Source: Eubacteriaceae bacterium
GTDB taxonomy: Bacteria > Bacillota > Clostridia > Lachnospirales > Lachnospiraceae
DNA: 64,000 nt
NCBI GenBank assembly: GCA_910575665.1
Contig: CAJTFB010000013.1
Coordinates: 31,859 to 95,858, forward strand
Direction of reading: 5' to 3'
Position 1 is the stretch's first letter, and each line of letters opens with the position of its first letter. Of the stretch, positions 37,863 to 45,425 are shown one piece after another. The position numbers were made by a program, and so were the translations under genes. The notes under the pieces were generated by a model that made no database searches, was not told where the DNA came from, and saw only the letters and a list, made by a program, of their open reading frames with translations.

Positions 37863-38207
37863 TTACAAATTGCAGACCATAATATATTCTTCCTCATTTT
37901 TATCCACAATGGTAAAACCAACTTTCAAATACAATCGTGCCTTGTTTCCACTGACATTATGATAGGTCGGCATCACCCTGTAATAACTGATTCCCCCTGC
38001 CCCGATAAATCTGTCGCTGTCAAACACAAGATAGGCGGTATGGGTTCCGTTCGGTAATGCTTTCTTATAATAATCCTGTGCCTGTGTTTCTACCTCTGCC
38101 ATGTCAACATCATCTGCTAACTTATTCGCTGCTTTTAATACTTCAATTCTTGATTTTGTCAGCAAATTGATATCTTCTATTGTCGCTTTTTTGTATATCA
38201 GATTCAT
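37863..38207 (-). pseudogene. GNAT acetyltransferase lacking its acetyl-CoA core
   Basis: This 114-residue frame begins like GNAT proteins (IYKKATIEDINLLTKSRIEVL) and reaches VMPTYHNVSGNKA. It then jumps straight to LYLKVGFTIVDKNEEEYIM, the normal C-terminus. About 50 residues holding the R/Q-x-x-G-x-G/A acetyl-CoA motif are missing without loss of frame. It should be inactive. Confidence 0.7.
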
Positions 38208-38219
38208 ATGTATTGCCCT

Positions 38220-38888
38220 CTATTTCTTCGCCAATATCCCTACCTGCATATAAGACACCCAAAAAATCTCTACCATGCGAAAACCACATTCCTTCAATAG
38301 CCCAATGGATTCTGAAATCGGTATTGGAAAATAATCTCTGCCATATCTTCCAATATGGGAATCCACCTCTTCCTTGGATTTCCCATTCGCAATCTGAAAC
38401 TGTTTCCAACGCTCTAAATATAATCTCGCACCTTCCTCGCTGTCTGGTGCAAAATTTTCAAAGGAAATATAGATTCCATCGTCCTTGAGGGCATTATAAC
38501 TTTTTTTAGTCGCCGCCATACGATTATCCCTCTTAAAATAATGATTTATCTGTATTGCAGTCACGACATCAAATATCTCCTGATAAGGCAGTTGTCTGAC
38601 ATCACATTGCAAAAATTCTACTTTTTCATTATCACAAAAGCTTTCTGCCCTCTCAAGCATTTCTTGCTCCACGTCAATACACACCATTTTCTGTATATCA
38701 AAATTGTTAAGTACTGTTCCAGCCATCTTCCCTGTTCCGCATCCCACATCAAGCCATCTGATTGATTGCAAATTCAATATTCTCACAATATCAACAACCT
38801 GTTGAAACATTTCCTCATAAAAGGGCAATGTCCTTTTTATCTGTCTATCATATTCCGTCACATCAAAGGGTGTAGAATTTTGTCTCAT
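38220..38888 (-). CDS. Class I SAM-dependent methyltransferase
   Basis: This 222-residue protein has motif I WLDVGCGTGKMAGTVL, post-I VCIDVEQEMLERA and motif IV-like FDVVTAIQINHYF. AGGTGAT precedes ATG at 38888. It lies 12 bases upstream of the broken acetyltransferase, so the two formed an operon. It probably methylates a small molecule; substrate unknown. Confidence 0.85.
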   Translation of the reverse strand: MRQNSTPFDVTEYDRQIKRTLPFYEEMFQQVVDIVRILNLQSIRWLDVGCGTGKMAGTVLNNFDIQKMVCIDVEQEMLERAESFCDNEKVEFLQCDVRQLPYQEIFDVVTAIQINHYFKRDNRMAATKKSYNALKDDGIYISFENFAPDSEEGARLYLERWKQFQIANGKSKEEVDSHIGRYGRDYFPIPISESIGLLKECGFRMVEIFWVSYMQVGILAKK

Positions 38889-39002
38889 ACTGTTATCACC
38901 TGCCTGTCCAATCCTGTGCCAGCTATCCTGTTATTTCCCAATCCACCATTCCGGTGTCAAAGTCCCAAGTGTAACTACTTTTCCTGTCTCATAATCCAGC
39001 AT

Positions 39003-39107
39003 AATCTCAATTTGGACACCTACTCCCACCTGTATCCAGACAAGGACCAGCAGTTGGCTGGAGCTCTAAATAGGCTACGCAGACCGGATGGCAGAAATAC
39101 CACTTGA
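39003..39107 (+). pseudogene. C-terminal tail of a tyrosine recombinase
   Basis: The plus strand reads NLDTYSHLYPDKDQQLAGALNRL and ends at a stop at 39105-39107. This is the C-terminal block around the catalytic tyrosine of integrases of conjugative elements and phages. Nothing of the rest of the integrase is upstream. It marks an old mobile-element end. Confidence 0.75.
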
Positions 39108-39132
39108 AACCATGTTCATATTATGTTATATT
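39104..39132 (+). promoter_or_regulatory. Promoter of a putative antisense antitoxin RNA
   Basis: TTGAAA at 39104-39109 and TATATT at 39127-39132 are 17 bases apart and point towards the 3' end of the holin-like toxin gene on the other strand. Confidence 0.6.
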
Positions 39133-39138
39133 ATACAT

Positions 39139-39232
39139 AGAAAAGGTAGTGCCGATAGACGGCTGGCCCTAAAAATTAAATGACTACAGAATAGCCGCTC
39201 AGTTTACCAGACCAGGGCGGCTATTTGTGTGT
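39139..39232 (+). ncRNA. Putative antisense antitoxin RNA of a type I TA locus
   Basis: A transcript from the promoter at 39104 would start near 39139. It would end after the hairpin AATAGCCGC ... GCGGCTATT (39191-39226), which also terminates the toxin mRNA from the other side. It would overlap the 3' end of the toxin message, as RatA does with txpA in Bacillus. Inferred from layout, not observed. Confidence 0.5.
39191..39226. terminator. Bidirectional hairpin of the type I toxin locus
   Basis: AATAGCCGC at 39191 pairs with GCGGCTATT ending at 39226. It lies in the 3' region of both the toxin message and the opposite small RNA. Confidence 0.7.
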
Positions 39233-39325
39233 CTTATCACTATCTTTGCTTCCGATGGCGTATCCGAGACCGAAGCAGGTCAGGCATAAGCCAAGCACTG
39301 AAATCAATCCTTCAATCGTCAACAT
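39221..39325 (-). CDS. Holin-like small toxin of a type I toxin-antitoxin locus
   Basis: This 34-residue peptide starts MLTIEGLISVLGL, has one membrane helix (about residues 7-26, with GLGYAIG) and ends in a charged tail (SKDSDKTHK). That is the pattern of the 'putative holin-like toxin' family of Firmicutes (TxpA/BsrG-like). GGGAGGG lies upstream of ATG at 39325. A minus-strand promoter lies at 39455-39483, leaving a structured leader of about 120 bases. Expression would depolarise the membrane unless blocked by the convergent RNA. Confidence 0.75.
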   Translation of the reverse strand: MLTIEGLISVLGLCLTCFGLGYAIGSKDSDKTHK

Positions 39326-39454
39326 CCACTCAGCCCTCCCTTCAAGAAATCAAAGATTTCTTTAGATTCCCACAGAGGGGTTTCTATGTAAACGGAGGGT
39401 CACAGTCCCTCCGGAGAGGGCAGCCGCCTACCATCAATGGTAGCACCCAATGAA

Positions 39455-39483
39455 ATTCTATCACGGTTCGACAGGAATATCAA
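39455..39483 (-). promoter_or_regulatory. Promoter of the holin-like toxin gene
   Basis: On the minus strand TTGATA (39478-39483) and TAGAAT (39455-39460) are separated by exactly 17 bases. The leader between it and the toxin start contains two inverted repeats (near 39430 and 39395) that could control translation. Confidence 0.6.
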
Positions 39484-39745
39484 CTAATACATTTTTTGAA
39501 TAATGAGAGTAACTGGCTCTATTTTTAACATCAAAATAACATCACAAACGAAAACCAAAGACCAGAAAATACTGATTTTACGCACTTTCCAGTCCAAATG
39601 TCCGCTATTCGAACTCTTTTTCCTGTTCGTTGCAGGTCCTGTTTTACATTACTTTTTCTTACAAAACCGTATCATTTTGATGCGTTTTTATTTCTCGTTT
39701 ATATAGTTTTAAAACTGGTGTACCCAAAATGTACCCAATATGCAC
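39484..39745. other. Intergenic AT-rich stretch, no gene seen
   Basis: Between the toxin promoter and the helicase remnant I see no supported gene. A doubled TGTACCCAAAATGTACCC (about 39719-39736) stands out and could be part of an old attachment or recombinase-binding site, but that is only a suspicion. Confidence 0.25.
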
Positions 39746-40408
39746 CTACGTCATTTGATTCGGAAAAGCTTCTGCCTTCCCAAATATCTTTTCAATATTA
39801 TGCCTAACCTCCTCCAAATCATCAATATACAGAATACGCAAGTTTTTAATCGCCCTCGTAACTGCTACATACAAAATATTTCTGCCTCTATCATACTTTT
39901 CATATTTCGGCAAATCTTGATCAATATCTTCTCCATGCTCCTTAAAAAATAATTCAAATAACCCTTTATCCTGTCCAAAATCTTTTCCTAAAATCATAAT
40001 AACATTCTCATATTCCACGAAAAAACTCATATTTCTATACTCATCTGTCGGCAATATATCTCTTAATGCCTTTTTCGTATCATTAATGTCATATTCTTTT
40101 AAATATCGTTGCAAATATCTATAATTGAAATCATTAATGCCAAATTTCCCTTGATTTATCAAAGTAGCCAGTGATGTAATTATCGTTGTCTTGCCCGCAT
40201 TGTTTTTTCCAATAATTAAAGTTGTGTCAGAAGCAACATCAATTTCTGCTATTTCTTCATTAAGGCTATCATTTTCAACTATATCTTTATCATTTTGGTT
40301 CTCTATTTTTTTGTCTACTTTAACAAGCTTGGAACTAATAAATTCAATCTCATTTTGTTCTGTTGAAAATTTTCTATAATTAGTAAGTTACAGACTCTTT
40401 AAATACAT
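39746..40408 (-). pseudogene. Gabija-like remnant: OLD-ATPase start fused to UvrD-helicase end
   Basis: From ATG at 40408 (after GGAGATG) the frame reads MYLKSL, an in-frame TAA at 40388-40390, then LTNYRKFSTEQNEIEF and the Walker A IIGKNNAGKTTIITSL of an OLD/AAA_15 nuclease (GajA-like). After about residue 95 it runs straight into FVEYENVIMILGKDFGQDKGLFEL and NILYVAVTRAIKNLRILYID, the C-terminal motif VI of a UvrD helicase (GajB-like). The toprim nuclease and the helicase core are gone. It is the scar of a gajA-gajB-type operon. Confidence 0.7.
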
Positions 40409-40456
40409 ATAACATCTCCTTCATTTATCTTAAATGTATTGAACGAAATAACAACA

Positions 40457-41064
40457 CTAATTGTCTGCAATTCCTCCTTTTTGGAACTCATACTCTGTTG
40501 TAACTATCATAGCGTCATAGTCCTTCTGAAAATAATCGATCACATCTTTGATTAAATCTGTTTTATTCGCATCCAAATCAACAATCGGAAATATTCTAAC
40601 TTCTTTACACACTCTCAGCATTTCCTTTATGGACTGAATATGAAAATCATATCCCAAAGATACATCAATAAAAAATGGGAACTCAAGCCAATATCAAAAC
40701 TTTCCGGTTCATAAGGCAGTCTGGCAGGCAATTCATGAAATACATATCTTCCCTCTTGCTTTCCATGCTCATAATCAGATAAAAATTTCTGCATAGCTGA
40801 CATGCGAATATGCTCCAGCTCATCCAAATCTCTAATATGTTTCCAAACATAATTGTCCATATTTTCTTTCATTTGCTACATGACTGTAATAAGGACTTCT
40901 TCAATACGCTTTTCAATTTCCTCTTTAGAAAACTGATAGATTGGATCAAAGGATACAACATTACCGCCCTCATTTGTCATTTCGCAGTTAAAACAGGCAG
41001 GACCATCTCCAAAGCCTGCAATTTTCTTTGTCACATCACTGTCTAATTTGAAAGCCATTAACAT
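40457..41064 (-). pseudogene. Class I methyltransferase broken by a stop and a frameshift
   Basis: Three pieces read as one protein. The first is MAFKLDSDVTKKIAGFGDGPACFN ... EEVLITVM. It is followed by TAG (at about 40876), QMKENMDNYVWKHIRDLDELEHIRM ... SSHF, and a shift in a T-run near 40675. The last piece is LGYDFHIQSIKEMLRVCKEVRIFPI. The family is a SAM-dependent methyltransferase of about 200 residues that I know from Clostridia and Bacteroidetes. It is inactive here. Confidence 0.7.
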
Positions 41065-41127
41065 TTCCCTCCAAATATAAAAATTTTACCATAATAAATT
41101 CCAATCCAAAAGCTCATTTACTCCAAA

Positions 41128-41472
41128 TTACTTATCAATAAAGACACCTACGGTCTCCTTTAATCCGTCACTAAAATCTTCTAAATCTTCAAAAGTAATT
41201 GCACCTTCATTAAGCAGTGAAATAAGATTATAAATAAGATTTGACCTGCTCATACGCACCTGAACCCCTGCTTTCTTTTTGTCTTCCTTGATTCTTTTTA
41301 CCAACTTCCAAAACTTGTCTGATGGGTTAGCATCTTCACTTAATATGGCTATGTATTCTCTGTTGAGCTTGTCCATATAAGATTCCTGCCAATCAGCAAT
41401 CTTACTTCTAAATAATTTCCAGTCTTTTTCTGTAAACCTCTGCTCCTGCAAAATCTCAACCTCCGATTTCAT
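41128..41472 (-). CDS. Hypothetical helical protein
   Basis: This 114-residue, highly charged, mostly helical protein (FTEKDWKLFRSKIADWQESYMDKLN) has no membrane segment. Relatives in databases are, as I recall, misleadingly named 'multidrug transporter'; nothing here suggests transport. AGGAAG precedes ATG. Function unknown. Confidence 0.6.
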   Translation of the reverse strand: MKSEVEILQEQRFTEKDWKLFRSKIADWQESYMDKLNREYIAILSEDANPSDKFWKLVKRIKEDKKKAGVQVRMSRSNLIYNLISLLNEGAITFEDLEDFSDGLKETVGVFIDK

Positions 41473-41546
41473 TCTTTTTTACTTCCTAATCTCACCAGAA
41501 AGCTGGAAGCTAATTATCGACTTAAAGCTTATAAGCACATACGCTA

Positions 41547-42314
41547 TTACAATTTCTTTACAATTTCAATTGCAGATGCAATTAAATCATATCGTATATT
41601 CTTTTGCATATTCCAATTTCGGGAATCCCACACCTCACCGCTTACATCATCACCAGCATATAATAACTGGGCAAGCGGAATATTATAATACTGTGATACC
41701 GCAAAAAAAGCTGCCGCTTCCATCTCCACAGTGATACAACCCTCGCTTCGTCTTAATGCAATCATATCAGGTGTTTCCCTATATATGGCATCGCTCGTCC
41801 ATGTTTTTCCTGTTGTAAATGGAATCCCCATCTGTTTCAAACACGAAACAACAATCTCAACGGTCTCTTTATGGCATTCAATTTCGCAGGATGGCTCTAA
41901 GTAATGATAGGATGTTCCCTCATCTCTGACTGCAGAGACCGGAACAATGATTTCTCCTACTTTACTGTCCTTTGTTAGTGCCCCTGCACCCCCACAAACC
42001 ATGAACTTTTCACATCCCATAGCATGTAGTTCTTCAACTGTTACCGCTGCACCGGGCGCACCACAAAATGCCATCGTAATACAAAGTCTGTCCGCACCAT
42101 ATACATACTCATAAATCGGTATATCAAATATTTCTGAATTAAGATAACCAATAACAGGAAGATTGTTTTCCGTAACAAATTGATCCAGCTCTTTCCTAAA
42201 AAAAGTAATAACGCATTTTTCCGGAAGACTTTTAGTTAAAAAATTTGCCGGCTGAATAATTGGATTTTTACTGGTATCAAATTCACATATGGGATACTTA
42301 TTTTTCAATATCAT
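41547..42314 (-). CDS. Nucleoside phosphorylase family protein
   Basis: This 255-residue protein is of the PNP/UDP phosphorylase fold. It shows ITMAFCGAPGAAVTVEELHAMG and FMVCGGAGALT (phosphate/ribose-site loops), and TVEMEAAAFFAVSQYYNIPLAQLLYAGDDV, with the glutamate that contacts ribose. It splits nucleosides with phosphate, substrate unsure. ATG at 42314 with GGAGG upstream is preferred to GTG at 42329. Confidence 0.85.
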   Translation of the reverse strand: MILKNKYPICEFDTSKNPIIQPANFLTKSLPEKCVITFFRKELDQFVTENNLPVIGYLNSEIFDIPIYEYVYGADRLCITMAFCGAPGAAVTVEELHAMGCEKFMVCGGAGALTKDSKVGEIIVPVSAVRDEGTSYHYLEPSCEIECHKETVEIVVSCLKQMGIPFTTGKTWTSDAIYRETPDMIALRRSEGCITVEMEAAAFFAVSQYYNIPLAQLLYAGDDVSGEVWDSRNWNMQKNIRYDLIASAIEIVKKL

Positions 42315-42443
42315 GCCTTTTGCCTCCACAAAATTTTTGATAGTCGTTCACAACAATATTAACAGTATATCATAGCACTCCATATAATTCCACAGTTTCC
42401 GCAAAATCAAAAATGCGAAGCAGTTCCCCACCCCCGCACACGT

Positions 42444-42635
42444 TCACACATATACCAACTCTTTTAACACAATCTCCTCTGCGGCACTCCTCACATTATT
42501 CACAAGTCCAACCCACTTCATTTGCTCTGTAGCTTTTAACTCCTCCGTAATCCCTGCCTCTGCTTTCATCTGTTCCACAAGCATTTCCACCCTTGCATGG
42601 CACTCCTCGTCTATCTCATGCAAATGCTCATTCAC
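42444..42635 (-). pseudogene. C-terminal piece of a TnpV transposon protein
   Basis: This 63-residue frame (MNEHLHEIDEECHARVEMLVEQMK ... AAEEIVLKELVYV) matches the last half of TnpV, a small protein carried by Clostridial transposons. The N-terminal half is absent, and sequence similarity stops near 42638, close to the start of the response-regulator promoter. It is a mobile-element edge. Confidence 0.7.
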
Positions 42636-42680
42636 AAATCAAATTATAATAGAGGTGGATATTTTTTTGAAAAAATTCGT

Positions 42681-42717
42681 CCGCTGTAACATTTCGCAGA
42701 CATTTGCCTGGTATACT
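42681..42717 (+). promoter_or_regulatory. Promoter with ACATTT boxes before the first two-component system
   Basis: ACATTT boxes at 42689-42694 and 42700-42705 are 11 bases apart. A TATACT -10 lies at 42712-42717, 17 bases after the first box. The same arrangement occurs at four other promoters in this window, so the first regulator is probably autoregulated. Confidence 0.7.
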
Positions 42718-42745
42718 ATCTGTAAAAAGCAAAGGAAGTGAGGAT

Positions 42746-43438
42746 ATGAAGCAGATTTTAATTGTCGAGGACGACAGTTTGTTGAATAAGATGTTGGCCT
42801 ATAACCTGACCGCAGACGGCTACGGCGTGACTTCTGCCCTAAATGCCAGAACCGCAGCCGACGCCATCCGCCAGAGGGAATTTGATTTAGTGCTGCTGGA
42901 CATCAACCTGCCGGATGGGAATGGTTTTGAACTGTGCAAGCTGATAAAGCCCCAGCACCCGGACACCATTGTAATCTTCCTGACCGCCAACGATCAGGAG
43001 AGCGACCAGATACGGGGCTATGAGGTGGGCGCGGTGGATTACATCACAAAGCCCTTTGTGATCGGGGCCTTGCAGCGGAAAATCAAAGCCATGTTTGCCA
43101 TGCTGGAACACCACAAACCGGCCAAGGATATTTACGACGACGGGCGGCTGTTTCTGGACTTCTCGGAGCAGACGGCTTCCTTAAACGGCAAGCCCCTGAC
43201 CCTATCCCCGATGGAATACAAAATGCTGAACCTGTTTCGTAAAAATCCCCGGCAAGTGCTGACCCGTGGGCAGCTTTTGGAAAAGCTGTGGGATATAGAC
43301 GAGAAGTTTGTGGATGAACACACCCTGACAACCTCCATCAGCCGGATTCGCAGCAAGATTGAATCCGATGGTGGCACGCCCTACATCAAGACCGTTTACG
43401 GCATGGGCTATCAGTGGACGGGAGGCGAGGCGAAATGA
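42746..43438 (+). CDS. OmpR-family response regulator (BceR-like)
   Basis: This 230-residue regulator has a receiver domain (acidic pocket EDD, phosphorylation site LLDINLPDGNGFEL, lysine of ITKPF) and a winged-helix DNA-binding domain (LSPMEYKMLNLF ... TSISRIRSKIE ... YGMGYQW). ATG at 42746 has GTGAGG upstream. It overlaps the kinase gene in ATGA. Together with the intramembrane-sensing kinase it suggests a Bce-type system that answers cell-wall-active peptides. It is the likely binder of the ACATTT boxes (inference). Confidence 0.92.
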   Translation: MKQILIVEDDSLLNKMLAYNLTADGYGVTSALNARTAADAIRQREFDLVLLDINLPDGNGFELCKLIKPQHPDTIVIFLTANDQESDQIRGYEVGAVDYITKPFVIGALQRKIKAMFAMLEHHKPAKDIYDDGRLFLDFSEQTASLNGKPLTLSPMEYKMLNLFRKNPRQVLTRGQLLEKLWDIDEKFVDEHTLTTSISRIRSKIESDGGTPYIKTVYGMGYQWTGGEAK

Positions 43439-44466
43439 AGTTTAAGAACCTCTCGGTAAAGCGACTGTTTGGCCGGGTAGCAATAGGACTTGTCCTCTCC
43501 ATGTCCGGGATTACCATAGCCCTGTTTTTTGTGACAAAACAGGCAGCGGTGCTGCTGACTGGCGGGGCGCTGCTGCTGTGCGCCCTTGTGGGGATTTTTG
43601 TACTGACGCAGGCGTTTGGAAAGCGGCTGTCACAGTTTACTGCTGATCTGTGCCAGACGTTAGACCACATGATCGCCGGGAATGAAGCGCCCCAGCGACC
43701 AGAGGACAGCGAAACCCAGCTTGCCAGAATCGGACACCGGCTGACAAGGCTTTATCAGATCATGCAGGAAAACCGCCGTCTTGTGGACGAGGAACGGCAG
43801 GAGTTACAGACCCTTGTATCGGATATTTCCCATCAGGTGAAAACGCCGGTAAGCAACCTGAAAATGGCGACGGACACCCTGCTGGAAAAGCCCATGACCG
43901 GGGCGGAGCGCACTGACTTTATCCGGGGAATCCGCAGCCAGACGGATAAGCTGGATTTTCTCTTTCAGGCCCTTGTGAAAACCTCCCGGCTGGAAACGGG
44001 CGTGATCCAGTTGGATAAGAAACCTGGCCGCCTTTTTGATACCGTGGCGCAGGCTATGAGTGGGATTGTGTATGCAGCGGAGAAAAAGGAAATCGCCGTG
44101 TCTGTGGACTGCCCGGAGGATTTGGCCGTTTCCCATGACAGCAAATGGACATCCGAAGCCCTTTTTAACCTGCTGGACAATGCGGTGAAGTACACCCCGG
44201 CAGGCGGGAAAATCGCTGTGTCAGTGGTACTGTGGGAAATGTATGTGGAGATCAAAGTAGCCGACACCGGCAAGGGCATTTCCGAAAGCAATCAGGCCGC
44301 CATTTTCCGGCGCTTCTATCGTGAGGAAGAAGTACACGAACAACAGGGCGTGGGCATTGGCCTGTATCTGGCCCGCGAGATCATAACGCGGCAGGGCGGC
44401 TATATCAGACTGGTTTCGGAGCTGGGCAGGGGTTCGGAATTTTCCATTATGCTGCCGACAAAATAG
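43435..44466 (+). CDS. Intramembrane-sensing histidine kinase (BceS-like)
   Basis: This 343-residue kinase has two membrane helices near the start (about 14-32 and 36-54) with almost no loop between them, so it has no external sensor domain. HAMP-like and dimerisation regions follow, with H-box DISHQVKTPVSNLK, N-box NLLDNAVKYTP and G-boxes ADTGKGIS and GVGIGLYLA. Such kinases usually sense through a BceAB-type transporter, which fits the FtsX-type permeases further downstream. Confidence 0.92.
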   Translation: MKFKNLSVKRLFGRVAIGLVLSMSGITIALFFVTKQAAVLLTGGALLLCALVGIFVLTQAFGKRLSQFTADLCQTLDHMIAGNEAPQRPEDSETQLARIGHRLTRLYQIMQENRRLVDEERQELQTLVSDISHQVKTPVSNLKMATDTLLEKPMTGAERTDFIRGIRSQTDKLDFLFQALVKTSRLETGVIQLDKKPGRLFDTVAQAMSGIVYAAEKKEIAVSVDCPEDLAVSHDSKWTSEALFNLLDNAVKYTPAGGKIAVSVVLWEMYVEIKVADTGKGISESNQAAIFRRFYREEEVHEQQGVGIGLYLAREIITRQGGYIRLVSELGRGSEFSIMLPTK

Positions 44467-44472
44467 AACACG

Positions 44473-44498
44473 GCGGACGGCCATTTTCGGCTGTCCGC
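44473..44498 (+). terminator. Hairpin after the first two-component system
   Basis: GCGGACGGCC and GGCTGTCCGC pair around ATTTTC. No strong T-run follows. A near copy of the same hairpin, with a T-run, lies at 49380. Confidence 0.55.
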
Positions 44499-44544
44499 GT
44501 ATAATTATATACTGATACAGTTTGAAGAAAGGACGGGAGAATAT

Positions 44545-44733
44545 ATGGAATATATGTCTGCTCCACAGGCAGCGGAGAAATGGGGCATTTCAGAAAGGCG
44601 GGTACAGATACTTTGCAGCGAGAAGCGCATACCCGGCGTTTCAAAACTTGGGTATATGTGGCTGATACCCAAAGACGCGGAAAAGCCTATTGATGGAAGA
44701 ACGAAACAGGGAAAGGAGTTACAACATGAATAA
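44545..44733 (+). CDS. Small helix-turn-helix DNA-binding protein
   Basis: This 62-residue protein (MEYMSAPQAAEKWGISERRVQILC ... GYMWLIPKDAEKP) is of the excisionase/MerR-like HTH type. It ends inside the next gene, overlapping its start by eight bases. Small proteins like this are often cargo of Clostridial mobile elements. Its role in the cluster is unknown. Confidence 0.75.
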   Translation: MEYMSAPQAAEKWGISERRVQILCSEKRIPGVSKLGYMWLIPKDAEKPIDGRTKQGKELQHE

Positions 44734-45424
44734 TGTATTGATTATAGATGATGATAAAGAGCTTTGCGCTCTTATGACAAAATGCGTAGAACAGGAAAAT
44801 TTATCAGCCATAGTCGCATATAACGGCATTAAAGGGCTGCGTCTGATAGATGAAAGTAAAGATAGCTGTTCCCTTATTATTCTGGATGTAATGTTACCAG
44901 ATATAGACGGGTTTCAAATTCTCAAAAAAATCAGAGATACAAGCAATATCCCGGTACTTATGCTTACCGCAAAAAGCAACGAAGAAGATAAGGTTTTCGG
45001 GCTGCGGCTTGGAGCTGACGACTATTTGACAAAGCCATTCAGCATTAACGAGCTTATGGCACGTGTCAATTCCCTTATCCGACGATACACTACCTTAAAT
45101 CCCTTTACGGCAGATACAGATAATATACTTCTGAAAGATATGGTAATTGACAAATTAAACCGTACAGTTTCGGTCAAAGATATTCCTGTTTCGCTTACAG
45201 GGAAAGAATTTGATTTGCTGCTCTTTCTTGCTTCCAACAAAGGGCGGGTATTTACCAAAAAGCAAATTTATTCACAGGTATGGGAGGAAGAATATGCTTT
45301 TGACGATAGTAATATTATGTCTTTTATCAGCAAATTAAGGAAAAAGATTGAGCCAGACCCCGACCACCCTTTTTACATTTTAACTGTCCGGGGTGTCGGC
45401 TATCGTTTTAATAAGGAGGCTTAA
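44726..45424 (+). CDS. OmpR-family response regulator (LanR/CprR-like)
   Basis: This 232-residue regulator has phosphorylation site IILDVMLPDIDGFQI, KPF lysine, and a C-terminal winged helix (LTGKEFDLLLFLASNKGRVFTKKQIYSQVW ... VRGVGYRFN). AAAGGAG precedes ATG at 44726. It is followed directly by its kinase and then an ABC transporter, the order of lantibiotic/cationic-peptide resistance loci (LanRK-FEG, CprRK-ABC). Confidence 0.92.
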   Translation: MNNVLIIDDDKELCALMTKCVEQENLSAIVAYNGIKGLRLIDESKDSCSLIILDVMLPDIDGFQILKKIRDTSNIPVLMLTAKSNEEDKVFGLRLGADDYLTKPFSINELMARVNSLIRRYTTLNPFTADTDNILLKDMVIDKLNRTVSVKDIPVSLTGKEFDLLLFLASNKGRVFTKKQIYSQVWEEEYAFDDSNIMSFISKLRKKIEPDPDHPFYILTVRGVGYRFNKEA

Positions 45425-45425
45425 C

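Noticed and set aside
39598..39620. GTTCGAA-like stretch resembling a tRNA T-arm near 39614
   Set aside because: No acceptor stem, D-arm or anticodon arm can be folded around it.
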